A stretch of 64,000 bases of DNA. It comes from CAWACP01 sp963832965 (GTDB lineage: Bacteria; Acidobacteriota; Terriglobia; Bryobacterales; Bryobacteraceae). Location of the stretch: assembly GCA_963832965.1 (NCBI GenBank), contig CAWHVW010000005.1:372001-436000 (forward strand), read 5' to 3'. Numbering within the stretch: position 1 is the first letter of the stretch; each line of letters begins with the position of its first letter. The translations under genes and the position numbers were made by a program. The notes under the pieces were generated by a model. That model did no database searches. It worked only from the letters and a program-made list of their open reading frames with translations, and was not told where the DNA came from. This document shows, one piece after another, positions 18,889 to 28,140 of the stretch.

Positions 18889-19116
18889 CGGGAGGGGTGG
18901 CAAGGGCCTGTTTTCAAGTGGTTGCAACGGAAAGAAACCCCTGAGACACCCACGCGGCCCCTCAAGACAGGGAGAGCAAACAGGGAGAGTGTTTTGGCTC
19001 CTGATTGCACATTGTTTCGCGCTGGAGAGAAGGGCAGAGGCTTTGCAGACCTTTTCTTCATACTGACTCCATTACGGTTGCCGGCGTCTCGTCCGGTTTG
19101 AGTCCGGTTACTCGGG
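18889..19116. repeat. 228-bp repeat, copy 1, at left end of island II
   Basis: This segment is closely similar to 23833-24062 along its full length, for example in the shared ACCCACGCGGCCCCTCAAGA and TCCGGTTTGAGTCCGG. It begins 16 bp inside att site B. The right flank of att site A (11234-11320) resembles its first part with many differences. I see no coding function in either copy; it looks like the conserved terminal sequence of a family of integrated elements. Confidence 0.75.
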
Positions 19117-19452
19117 TCGCGCCTTCACCAGTTTCTCATCCCCATAGAAGAGTGCAAACACGTGCTCAACGTCCCATGCCTGGCTTACCTGCGCGAGGTC
19201 CATCTGCGAAGCCGGTATGGGACGCTGTGGCGGGACAGGTTCTTCAATGCCGCGTCATCGATGAGTTTTGAAGGCGCAGGGGCGGGGTGGAACACAGCGA
19301 CGTCGTGCCGTGATCGGCGAGCGTCCGGGCAATCGGCACGAGTCGCGTCGGCAAGCCAGGATCGTTCGTCGGCAACATAGTAAACAGGAATCTGGCCATA
19401 GAGATTCTGTCACTAGAGCTGCAAATCCGGCGCCGCGCAGTAGGGGCGGGTT
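19117..19452. other. Intergenic stretch, nothing recognised
   Basis: No supported gene is seen between the 228-bp repeat and the DUF3300 gene. A 72-codon open frame on the plus strand (19162-19380) has no recognisable domain and no clear ribosome-binding site. Confidence 0.4.
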
Positions 19453-20742
19453 TTAGTGGTGGCCATGAGCTGCTTCCGGCGCGTGCGGCGGGCTGGGGTG
19501 ACCGCCGCCGCCTCCGCCCGACGGCGCGTGCGAAACCATGTTGTGGATGGATCCGCCCCCGGCATGTTCCGTCGCCGGGCTGCTATGTCCCATGCCGCCG
19601 CCGGGAACTCCGCTGTGGCTCCCGCCGTGCGGCGTCACCGGCGATGCGTGATAAGCGTTGTGCGCGGGCGTTGAACTGCCGTGATAGGCGCCTGCGCTGC
19701 TGCCATGGTACGCACCGGTGCTCCCGGAGTGATATGCGCCCGCCGCTCCGGAATGATACCCGCCTGCGGTGCCCGCATGATACGCCCCGGCTGACGACGC
19801 GTGGTGCACGCCCTCCGGGCCCCCATGCGTGTATGCACCGTGTGTTTCGTGTGCGATTGGATGGTAATCGCCGGGAACGCCGCGGCCTCCATGCTCATAA
19901 GCTCCGCGATTGTACCCACCGAAATGCCCGTGGTTGTAAACGCTGTTGCTCCGCGAATACCAGGTGGCGTGGTTGTAGTAGACTCTTCCGCTATGCCAGT
20001 TCGGCGACCAGGCATGCCAGCCCCAGCCGTAGTGTGCATAAAGCCCAATGGAAATGGCGGCGGCAAAACCGATGGCAATGCCAGTGCCCCAGAGGACGCC
20101 GCGAGGAGTGGGCATCACATAAAAGCCGCCCCACGCCGGAACCGGCGCGCCGTACACGCCCCAGGGGTTGTACCAGGGGACGTAGACCAGCTCCGGGTTC
20201 ACCGGCGCAATCAGGATTTCCGGCCCGTTGTAATAAACTCTTTCGTACGACGTGGAGCGCAGGTTTCCGGCGGCGCGCGCCCGATAGCGCATGGCCTGAA
20301 CAGCGTTCATCACATCGCTCGGCTGATTGTAGTAGGCATTGCCAAGCGCGCTGGTCCAGCCAGGATTGCGTCCCACATATTCGAGGGCGTTTGGAAACTC
20401 GGCGACGGCTTTGACGCTGGGATCCCACGGCATGGAATTAATTGCCTCGGCGCGCTGGCCAGGGGGCATTCCCCCGGTTTGTGCCGTCCAGTTCCACGCA
20501 TCGCTTAACTGCTGTGGATAGGTGGAAGCCGCCAGAATCTGCGACACCAGCGAATCGGGATAGAGCGCGATGGGCGCCACCAGTTGATCCAGTTGCTCGG
20601 CGTCGAGAGCGGCATAGTTGCCGGGCGGAAGATCCTGCGCATTGAGTTGACCCTGCACGAATACCAGCAGACTCAGAGAAAGAGCGACCGCCGCGGATCG
20701 CCGCGCCCAGTCTCGTATCGGCCACATCTGTGTTGAGTTCAT
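19453..20742 (-). CDS. DUF3300 family secreted protein with His/Gly repeat tail
   Basis: The start at 20742 has an AGAGG about 9 nt upstream and yields a signal peptide; the longer frame from 20898 adds unrelated residues. Residues about 40-200 carry the DUF3300 pattern (LDQLVAPIALYPDSLVSQIL, then NPELVYVPWYNPWGVYG). The C-terminal 150 residues are low-complexity, with repeated GAYH and YHSG-type units rich in Gly, His, Ser and Ala. DUF3300 proteins are envelope proteins of unknown function. The repetitive tail might bind metal or polymer, which is speculation. The length is 429 residues. Confidence 0.85.
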   Translation of the reverse strand: MNSTQMWPIRDWARRSAAVALSLSLLVFVQGQLNAQDLPPGNYAALDAEQLDQLVAPIALYPDSLVSQILAASTYPQQLSDAWNWTAQTGGMPPGQRAEAINSMPWDPSVKAVAEFPNALEYVGRNPGWTSALGNAYYNQPSDVMNAVQAMRYRARAAGNLRSTSYERVYYNGPEILIAPVNPELVYVPWYNPWGVYGAPVPAWGGFYVMPTPRGVLWGTGIAIGFAAAISIGLYAHYGWGWHAWSPNWHSGRVYYNHATWYSRSNSVYNHGHFGGYNRGAYEHGGRGVPGDYHPIAHETHGAYTHGGPEGVHHASSAGAYHAGTAGGYHSGAAGAYHSGSTGAYHGSSAGAYHGSSTPAHNAYHASPVTPHGGSHSGVPGGGMGHSSPATEHAGGGSIHNMVSHAPSGGGGGGHPSPPHAPEAAHGHH

Positions 20743-20794
20743 TCCTTTGTCCTCTCTTGCTGATGTTAGACGCCGTTGACCGCGTTTGCTATGG

Positions 20795-21697
20795 TCAGAT
20801 TTTCGGAAGCACGGCGCGAGCAATCTCGATGGTCTTCGCATCGGCGTCGGGGACCGGCCCGGCAATAATGCGGACGAAGTTGTCGCCCTGCAGTACATTC
20901 AGGCCCAGCTTTGGCATTCGTACGGCCTGATCGCCAAGGCCAGGGATCTTTGTCGACATGGTCAGCCCTTTCGCGTTCGCCCCCGAGGCAATTCCTCCGA
21001 AAATTGCCCCGGCTGCGTTCAGCGCGTTCATCTGGGTCTTTCCATCGGTGCCAACAATGAGCATCAACAGCGGCATTTCTCCACCGGTTCCGGTCCGTGC
21101 GCCGGAGGCCGCGAGGTTACTGGCAAGCTGATCCACCGAGTTTGTAATTTCGTTGGCAGACACGTTCGATCCCGGAGCCTCGGCGCGGTGAAAGGTGCTG
21201 GCAGCCTGTTGCTGCGCCAGTTGTGCACTCAGGCCGGCCGGCCCGTAGTAATAGCAGGCACCGTCGCTTTGTTGTTCCTTGCGTTCGATGGGCTCTCCGA
21301 GGAACTGCGCCACTTCCGGTGCCGAGAGCAGATCGCAGGCTTTCGGCAGCGGGCGCAACGCAGCCGACGAATCGCCGGACGACGGACTTGAGCTCAGATC
21401 CACTCCGTAGGTGGCGGCCTTTTCGACAACGGTCTGCTTCACTTTGTGGGCGACGTAATACACACCGCCGATGACGGCTGCCGCTCCGACGGCAAAGAAG
21501 ACGAGAAGAATCAGCACAATCTTGAGCGCCGAGCTGCCTTTGGGTTTGGCTGCCGGAGGAGGCGCAGGCACAGGAACGTAAACGGTCTTCATCGGGACCG
21601 GACTGCTTGCCGCCGCTGGAAGCCGCCCGCCGCAGTTGGGGCAAAAGGTGCTGCTGGTGCTTTGTGGGAATCCACACTGTCCGCAAAAGGTAGCCAT
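20795..21697 (-). CDS. Zinc-ribbon membrane protein
   Basis: The start at 21697 places a zinc ribbon (CGQC and CPNC, 13 residues apart) at the N-terminus. A proline-rich linker, one membrane helix (about residues 56-80) and a C-terminal domain of about 200 residues with no known name follow. The protein has 300 residues. The open frame from 21877 adds 60 residues that do not look coding. Part of this gene and its upstream leader are duplicated 800 bp away (22392-22570), where they are decayed. The function is unknown. Confidence 0.8.
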   Translation of the reverse strand: MATFCGQCGFPQSTSSTFCPNCGGRLPAAASSPVPMKTVYVPVPAPPPAAKPKGSSALKIVLILLVFFAVGAAAVIGGVYYVAHKVKQTVVEKAATYGVDLSSSPSSGDSSAALRPLPKACDLLSAPEVAQFLGEPIERKEQQSDGACYYYGPAGLSAQLAQQQAASTFHRAEAPGSNVSANEITNSVDQLASNLAASGARTGTGGEMPLLMLIVGTDGKTQMNALNAAGAIFGGIASGANAKGLTMSTKIPGLGDQAVRMPKLGLNVLQGDNFVRIIAGPVPDADAKTIEIARAVLPKI

Positions 21698-21910
21698 GCT
21701 CAAATCCTCCGTGGCAATCGCCATCAGGTAATGCGAAGAAGAAGAGCAAAAGGGATCAAAGATTACTTGGCTGGCGGCGCAGGGGCGCCGGCAGTAATGC
21801 AGACGGCGCTTTGGATGTGCCGCCGCCGGTGCATTTCTACAGAATGCGCGTGTGAATTGAGGGCTTAGCGCCGCCAACGCACCGGAAGCGGTGGGAAGTG
21901 GCCGCGCAAA

Positions 21911-22391
21911 TCAGGGGATGGCGAACAACTTGTTGCATATCTCGCCGAGCTTTTGTCCCAGCGCGGCGTTGTGGATCTTCAGTTCTCCGGGGGCGCCGAT
22001 GATACTGATGTCGCAGCCGCGATCATGGCCCTTAACAGCAGAGAGGGCGCCTGCCTCGTTCCAGAACGCGCCGTCGCCTACGCCGCTGATCGGGTGCGCG
22101 CCGGCGATCCTCGGCACCTCCATCCGGAACACATCAATGTCCGCGACTTTCAGGAAGATGTAGATCATGCCGGCATTGCACGAGTTCGCGTCGAGCCGCC
22201 GCGGGTGGCCGGCAGGAGTCGCGCAGGATCGCGGCCACCACATCAGGTGTCAGGTATTTCTCGCAAGCGGTAGCGCCGTTGGTGATCCAGCCGCTGCCGC
22301 CACCCGCTGCAGCGAGCGCGGGCGTGGTGAAGGCGAGCATTGCCAGAACGGCGGCAAAGGCCAGGACCGTCAAGCGGGACAGAAAATGCAT
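21911..22391 (-). pseudogene. Frameshifted small secreted protein
   Basis: From the ATG at 22391 the frame encodes a good signal peptide (MHFLSRLTVLAFAAVLAMLA, then cleavage after a short Ala run) and WITNGATACEKYLTPDVVAAIL. Near 22225 the frame changes. A conserved-looking continuation (SCNAGMIYIFLKVADIDVFR onward) is in another frame and ends at 21911 (KLFAIP). A one- or two-base indel would rejoin them into a protein of about 155 residues. The family is not recognised. Confidence 0.55.
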
Positions 22392-22496
22392 TGGGACGAT
22401 GGCGCTCCGTTTCACTTTGTGCGCGGCATAATACAGACCGCTGATGACGGCGGCCGTGCTTTGTGGGAGTCCACTCTGTTCGCAAAAGGTAGCCAT
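22392..22496 (-). pseudogene. Remnant of duplicated zinc-ribbon gene
   Basis: The reading starts MATFCEQSGLPQST, a near copy of the first residues of the zinc-ribbon protein at 21697, then jumps directly to AAVISGLYYAAHKVK, which corresponds to that protein's membrane helix. About 55 codons between them are missing. The 60 bp upstream of both starts are also alike. This is therefore a duplicate with an internal deletion, now abutting the small secreted protein gene. One ribbon cysteine is lost. Confidence 0.6.
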
Positions 22497-22559
22497 TCTG
22501 AATCCTCCGTGGCAATCGCCATCAGGTATTGCGGAGAAGGCCGGCGAAAAGGATCAAAA

Positions 22560-23832
22560 TTACTTTGCGGAGTCCGGGGGCGTACCTGAGGTGAAGGTTT
22601 TCAGGGCTTGGGAAAGCTCCGCGGAAAGGCCGCCGGTGGCGTTGGCGGGGAGCAACCGAAGCGCTTCCCGCTCGGTTTCCGCGGCCTTTGTCGCATCTCC
22701 CATTCGGAACCAGGCCCATGCCAGTGTGTCCAGGATGAACGGATGTTTCCGATGGGTAGCGGAGACGGCATTCTGAGAAAGCTGGAGGGCCCGGGCCGAT
22801 TGGCGAAGGTCGGGCCATTCCACTTTGAGCAGCGCATCGGCGTATTCATTCCACTCGACGGCGCCGGCGCTGGGCTGGTTGGCGGTCTGCTCCAGCAATT
22901 GCAGGGCCTGCCGGGCGGTATCGTGGGCCCTGTCTTTATCGCCGCTGGCCGAAAGCCGCCGGGAGAACGACAACAGCGTGACTGCCAGGCGCAACGCGCC
23001 TCCAAGATCGCCGGGATCGATCTCCAAGGCGACTTGCATGGATTGGGCGGCGCGGCGAAACGCGTCCAGGCTGGCCGCCGTGTTGCCGCTTGCCGCCAGG
23101 CTGTTGGCGAGAATGTTCTCGGCGGCGGAGGCCAGACGCCGGTATTCGGCATTGTTGGGGGCCAGGACTTCCAGCCGCTTTAACGATTCCAGCGCCAGCG
23201 TGGCGTGTTGTGTGGCTTCCTGTGGTTTCTGCGATAGGCGTAGCGCGTTGGCGTAGGATGCCTCGGTGCTGGCGACGGTGCGCTGGATCTGGACGTCGCC
23301 CTGAGCCTTGTCGAGCAATGGCGACAGCGAAGAAATGCCTTCCCGGCAGGCATCCATCGCGCCGGCGCTGTTTCCTCCGGTCATCAAAACCACGCAGCGA
23401 CGCTCGTCGATGGTGCCCAGGGCGGTGAGCATGGAACGGTCTGCCGGCGTCGTCTGTACCAACGCGTGAGCGATTTCCCAGGCAGCCTGATACGACATGA
23501 CAGCATCCTTCGAGTTGCCCGCGAGGAACTGACCGTCGCCAAGTTTGGACAGACTGGCCGCGAGATCGCGGTGGTCCCCCGGAAGCGCGCCCGGCATGGC
23601 GGCAATCTTTCTGCGAAGGTCGAGCGCTTTGCGATAATCGTCCACACCGGCGGCAGCATCGTTCTTGTTGTGTTCATGCGGATCCACGCGCAGCTCGCCC
23701 ATCCGTTCATAGGAGGCGGCAAGGTCACGCTGCAGGCCGACGTCGTCATCGCCATCGGCAGTGAGCAACTCCAATTGATGTTGCGCTTTGGCGACGATGA
23801 GACGGTGGGCGGTGGTGGACCCTGCCAGATCG
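22560..23832 (-). pseudogene. TPR C-terminal part of a Ser/Thr-kinase-type protein, 5' truncated
   Basis: About 420 codons of TPR-like helical repeats remain open, beginning at GSTTAHRLIVAKAQHQLELL, a stretch typical of the region after the membrane helix of acidobacterial serine/threonine kinases with TPR tails. The kinase domain and membrane helix are missing. The frame runs straight into the 230-bp repeat at 23833. The apparent start at 23894 lies inside that repeat and is unlikely to be genuine. It is probably non-functional, although the open frame is undamaged. Confidence 0.65.
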
Positions 23833-24062
23833 CGGGAGGGGTGACGAGGGCGTGTTTTCAAGCGGTTGCAACGGGAGGGAAACCCCGGAGACACCCACGC
23901 GGCCCCTCAAGACAGGGAGAGCAAACAGGGAGAGTGTCTTGCGTTCCTGATCGCACATTGTTTTGCCCGGGAGAGAAGGGCAGAGGCTTTGCAGACTTTT
24001 TCTTCACACTCACTCCATTATGGTTGCTGATGTCTTGTCCGGTTTGAGTCCGGCTATTCGGG
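23833..24062. repeat. 230-bp repeat, copy 2
   Basis: This is the second copy of the segment at 18889-19116, with scattered substitutions. Unlike copy 1 it is not preceded by a tRNA-Lys fragment, and it directly truncates a TPR gene. It may mark the border of an older, decayed insertion within island II. Confidence 0.75.
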
Positions 24063-24344
24063 CTATGCGAGAGGTCCTCGAACCTTCGGTCCCAATCCGT
24101 TCGACTATCCCACCGAGTTGCAGCGGCCCAGCGGGGAGTTGCAGAGGAGTCCATAGCAGTGGATGCCATGGAACCATCGGGAAACGGTGGCGCGGCTCGC
24201 AACGCCCTAAGAACAACCATCCTCCGGCGCGACATATGTGGGCGAAACTTTGGAAATGATCGCGTTCTGACACTGCGGACCAGATCCCGCCCTGCACCTG
24301 GGCCATTCCCGACTGCGCAACCGCGGCGAAGGACTGAGCAGGTA

Positions 24345-25455
24345 CTTACTTGCATAAATCAGAGTAAAGACGGCGGGGGCGGGAGGGATGCACGACCGCC
24401 TTGGTCCATTCAAACGGTGAGGCCTTAGCGTTGTGCGCCTTGACAAACCTGTCGATGGCCTCGCGCAGTTGGCGGGGCGAGGTGAAGCTGGCGCCGCGTA
24501 AGGCCGAACGGCTCAGGATGCTGAACCAGCACTCCACCTGATTCAGCCACGAGCTGTAGGTGGGAGTGTAATGCAGATGGACGTTGGGGTGAGCCTTCAG
24601 CCAGCGATCCTGCTTCGGTTTGTGCGTGTTCAGATTGTCCAGGATGACGTGGATCTGCTGGTCCGGATTTGCCGCCACCAGATCGTTCATGAAATCCAGA
24701 AACTCCCGTCGTCGCCGTCGCGGGTAGTGGCCCGTTTTCACCTGCCCGGTGAGCACGTCCAAAGCGGCGAACAGGGTGGTGGTCCCATGGCGCTTGTAGC
24801 AGTGGCTGAAGCCGTTCACGGCCTTTCCATCGGGAAGCCGGAGAAACCCCTGGGCGCGCTCCAGCGCCTGGATGTGCGGCTTCTCATCCACCGACAACAG
24901 CAGCGCATTTTCCGGCGGATTCAGATACAGACCCACCACATCAGCCGCCTTCGGCCCGAACTCCGGGTCGCTGCTGATGCACCAGCTTCGCCGGCGCTGC
25001 AACTGGATCTGATGCTTGCGCAGGATGCGCCATACCTGATCGGTGCTGACGTCGCCCAGGGCTTCCGCCAGCCGCGGGCCGTTCCACTGCGCGTAACCGT
25101 CGGGCGGAGGTTGATCCAGCAATCCCAGCACACGCCGTTCGGTTTCCTCGGTATAGGTGTGCGGCTTGCCCGGCCGCGCCGCATCCGACAATGCGTTCAG
25201 CCGGCCTTCGGCAAACCGCTGCCGCCACTTGGATACACGCGCCGGCCGGGTTTGCAGGCGCTCGGCGATCTTTTCCACGGTCATCCCCTGGTGCGACAGC
25301 AGGATGATGCGCGCACGATCCACCAGGCGCTGTTCGGAGGTTGCTTTGCGGGTCCATTCGCGCAGGGTGGACTCCTCCTCTGCGCTGAGCTGTATGCGGG
25401 CAGGCGGGCGGGCCATGCCCGATTATGCTCCTTAACTTCTATTTATGCAAGTATG
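24345..25455 (-). mobile_element. IS630-family insertion sequence
   Basis: The element has near-perfect terminal inverted repeats. The left end reads GTACTTACTTGCATAAAT, and the right end, reverse-complemented, reads GTACATACTTGCATAAAT (17 of 18 bases alike). A TA dinucleotide flanks each end, as expected because IS630 elements duplicate their TA target. The element is 1111 bp long and holds one transposase gene. It lies between the truncated TPR gene and the GH3 operon end. Confidence 0.85.
24346..25416 (-). CDS. IS630-family transposase
   Basis: This 356-residue DDE transposase has an N-terminal helix-turn-helix region (about residues 45-75, MTVEKIAERLQTRPARVSKW) that should bind the inverted repeats. 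The catalytic acidic residues are in LLSVDEKPHIQ, HVILDNLNTHK and WLNQVECWFS. All three are present and the frame is intact, so the element may be active. The stop codon lies within the left inverted repeat. Confidence 0.92.
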   Translation of the reverse strand: MARPPARIQLSAEEESTLREWTRKATSEQRLVDRARIILLSHQGMTVEKIAERLQTRPARVSKWRQRFAEGRLNALSDAARPGKPHTYTEETERRVLGLLDQPPPDGYAQWNGPRLAEALGDVSTDQVWRILRKHQIQLQRRRSWCISSDPEFGPKAADVVGLYLNPPENALLLSVDEKPHIQALERAQGFLRLPDGKAVNGFSHCYKRHGTTTLFAALDVLTGQVKTGHYPRRRRREFLDFMNDLVAANPDQQIHVILDNLNTHKPKQDRWLKAHPNVHLHYTPTYSSWLNQVECWFSILSRSALRGASFTSPRQLREAIDRFVKAHNAKASPFEWTKAVVHPSRPRRLYSDLCK

Positions 25456-25497
25456 TACTAGGATGCAATACACCACGGAGTTCGGCCTGTGCTGCTT

Positions 25498-28119
25498 CTA
25501 TAGGGTCCCGCGCACCTGCGGTACATTTCCCCCGGGCTGCCCGCCGCCGACACTGATGTCCACGGTGGAAGGCGGCAGGGCTTCCCCGCCGAGCGTGAAG
25601 CTCACCTGACGGCTCTCTCCGGCGCGCAGATGAATCCGCTGAAAGCCACGCAGATTTCGGACCGGGGCATCGTCTCCGGGCCCGCCTCCAATGTATAGCT
25701 CCACCACTTCATCGCCTTCGCGAGAAGAAGTGTTCTTCACAGTCGCGCTGATCTCGGCGCCCTTTGCGGTCCGCTCCGCGCGCAGATCGGAGTACGCAAA
25801 ACTCGAGTAGCTCAGCCCGAATCCAAACGGATACAGGGGATCGCCCTTGAAATAGCGATACGTGCGGCCTTTCATGGCATAGTCGGTGAACGGCGGCAGC
25901 TCGTCGACACTCTTGTAAAACGTTATGGGGAGCCGGCCTGCCGGATTGTTGACACCGGCCAGAGTCTCCGCGATGGCGTTACCTGCTTCCTCTCCGCCGT
26001 ACCATGCCGCCAGTACCGCGTTGGCGCGCTGCGCGGCGAAATTCAAGGCAACGGCGCTGCCGCTGGTCAGCACGACAACCACGGGCTTCCCCGTTGCGGC
26101 CACCGCCTCCACCAGTTTCTCCTGCGGTTCCGGCAGATCCAGACTCGTGCGGTCACCACCGAGGAAGCCAGGCATGTTCACGCCGCGCATCTCCTCGCCT
26201 TCCAGTTCGGAACTCAGCCCGACGAAGACAATTGCCACGTCGGAGTTCTTCACCAGCGTCTCAGCCTCGGCCAGAGTGGAATCCGCCGGGGGAATCCATC
26301 CGAGCTCAAGTGAACCACCAGAAGCCGATTGCCGGTATTCAACGCGCAAGGTGTACTTCCGTCCGCCCTCCAACTGCACGCGCGCGCGCACGTTCCGGCG
26401 GGGGCCGGACGCAGCCTGCGTCGAGGTCATTTGTGTGGAAGGGCCCGTACCGACGGTGAGTTCCTTGTCGTCCAGAAACAGACGGGCTTTCCCAGTGAAA
26501 TTCCACATGCCAGTCTTCACAGTGAGGTCGTACTCGCCGGTTGCCGGCGGCGTCAGCGTGCCAGTCCAACGCACCGAGTACTTGCTTTCTCCGACCGCAG
26601 CCACTACCTCGGAGTCTTCCATCCCCATATCGAAATACGGGCGCGGCTCAACCCGCTGGAGCTTCGGCTGTCCCTCAAAATCGGGATTGTCAAAGTACTC
26701 AGCCTGCATCCCAGACCCTTCGCCTTCCGGCGGCTTCAGGAACGTTGATGGAACGAGAGCAAAGGTACTCGCGGTGTAGGTGGCTCCGAGAGCATAGCGC
26801 ACCTGCGCGGCCGGGAACTGCCGCTCGATTCCTTCCAGCGGGGTCACCTGCTTCGACGAGATGCCGTGATAGTTTCCAAGCACGTCGAGCGGGTCATCCG
26901 CGGAAGGACCGACGACGGCGATCCGAGGCACCGACCGGCTCAGCGGCAGGATGCCGCCCTCGTTCTTCAGCAGCACAATCGCCTCACGCTCCGCCTGGCG
27001 AGCCACCTCGCGGTGGGCGGCCGAATCATTCTCGGAGAGTGGGATCTTCGCATACGGGACGCGGTCTGGCGGATCGAACATACCCAGACGGAAGCGCGCA
27101 ACGAAGAGGCGTTCGACGGATCGGTTGATCTCGGCTTCGGCGATATGCCCGGCCTTCACTTCGTCCACCAGAGTCCTGTACTCGGTGCCGCAGGTGAGGT
27201 CCGTTCCGGCCTTGACCGCCGCCACGGCCGCGCCGCCCAGTGTGGAGGTGTACCTGTGATTTGTGAAAATGTCGCCCACCGCGCCGCAATCGCTTACGAC
27301 GTACCCCTGGAATCCCCACTGTTCCCGCAGCCGTTTCTGCAACAGATCCGTGCTGGCGCAGCCGGGCACTCCGTCAACGGAGTTGTAGACGCACATGATC
27401 GAATCGGCTCTGCCCTCCGTGACCGCGGCCCGGAACGCCGCCAGATAGGTATTCACCAGGTCGTACTCGCTAATTCTCGCGTCGAAGACGTGCCGTTGCG
27501 GCTCCGGGCCGCTGTGCACTGCGTAGTGCTTGGGCGTGGAGACAACCTTCAGATAGTGCGGATCGTTCCCCTGCATTCCCGTAACGAACGCCACAGCCAT
27601 GCGGCCGGTCAAATAAGGATCTTCGCCGTAGGTTTCCTGTCCGCGCCCCCAGCGGGGGTCCCGGAAGATGTTGATGTTGGGAGACCAGTAGGTGAGTCCC
27701 GCGGTGCGGCCCGGCAGAGTGGCGGTAGCGATCTCGCCGGGATGTACAAGAGCGTCGTTATACTTGGCTCGCGCTTCCGTCGAAATGATGTCGGCCACCC
27801 GGTTCAGCAGGCGGGGATCCCACGTGGCGCCAAGTCCGATAGCTTGTGGGAAGACGGTGGCGCGCCCCCGGCCCGTTGCTACGCCGTGCAGTGCCTCATT
27901 CCACCAGTCATACGCGGGCACGCTGAGGCGCGGAATCGCGGGAGCGGTGCTCTGCATCTGCAGCACCTTCTCTTCCAGCGTCATGCGGGAAACGATATCC
28001 GCGGCACGGTTCTCCGGCGATAGATCCGGATTCAGGTATGGCGCGCTGGCGGGTTGCTGCCCGAACATCGCGGCGCCGCTCAGCCACAACAATGCGATCG
28101 CAAACCGATTGATTTTCAC
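25498..28119 (-). CDS. Secreted GH3 enzyme with PA14 domain, beta-xylosidase-like
   Basis: This 873-residue protein has a signal peptide, the GH3 catalytic domain with nucleophile Asp277 (VVSDCGAVGD) and KH at 197-198, then a PA14-type insert at about residues 455-600 (EYFDNPDFEG, YDLTVKTGMWNFTG), the rest of the second GH3 domain and a Fn3-like C-terminus. WWNEALHGVA near residue 72 is usual in the xylosidase/glucosidase branch with this architecture. The substrate call is tentative. It is the third gene of an operon behind a GH97 and a GH31 gene, with 21 bp spacing, so it probably acts in the periplasm on the same oligosaccharide. Confidence 0.88.
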   Translation of the reverse strand: MKINRFAIALLWLSGAAMFGQQPASAPYLNPDLSPENRAADIVSRMTLEEKVLQMQSTAPAIPRLSVPAYDWWNEALHGVATGRGRATVFPQAIGLGATWDPRLLNRVADIISTEARAKYNDALVHPGEIATATLPGRTAGLTYWSPNINIFRDPRWGRGQETYGEDPYLTGRMAVAFVTGMQGNDPHYLKVVSTPKHYAVHSGPEPQRHVFDARISEYDLVNTYLAAFRAAVTEGRADSIMCVYNSVDGVPGCASTDLLQKRLREQWGFQGYVVSDCGAVGDIFTNHRYTSTLGGAAVAAVKAGTDLTCGTEYRTLVDEVKAGHIAEAEINRSVERLFVARFRLGMFDPPDRVPYAKIPLSENDSAAHREVARQAEREAIVLLKNEGGILPLSRSVPRIAVVGPSADDPLDVLGNYHGISSKQVTPLEGIERQFPAAQVRYALGATYTASTFALVPSTFLKPPEGEGSGMQAEYFDNPDFEGQPKLQRVEPRPYFDMGMEDSEVVAAVGESKYSVRWTGTLTPPATGEYDLTVKTGMWNFTGKARLFLDDKELTVGTGPSTQMTSTQAASGPRRNVRARVQLEGGRKYTLRVEYRQSASGGSLELGWIPPADSTLAEAETLVKNSDVAIVFVGLSSELEGEEMRGVNMPGFLGGDRTSLDLPEPQEKLVEAVAATGKPVVVVLTSGSAVALNFAAQRANAVLAAWYGGEEAGNAIAETLAGVNNPAGRLPITFYKSVDELPPFTDYAMKGRTYRYFKGDPLYPFGFGLSYSSFAYSDLRAERTAKGAEISATVKNTSSREGDEVVELYIGGGPGDDAPVRNLRGFQRIHLRAGESRQVSFTLGGEALPPSTVDISVGGGQPGGNVPQVRGTL

Positions 28120-28140
28120 TTGGAATCTCCTTGTGGTGCC

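Noticed and set aside
18889..19116. Repeat taken as an insertion sequence
   Set aside because: It has no transposase and no terminal inverted repeats that I can see, and its position by att sites fits an island end better.
23746..23958. Start of the TPR gene at 23894 as genuine
   Set aside because: The first about 20 codons lie in the 230-bp repeat, and the rest begins abruptly in what is normally an internal region of kinase/TPR proteins.
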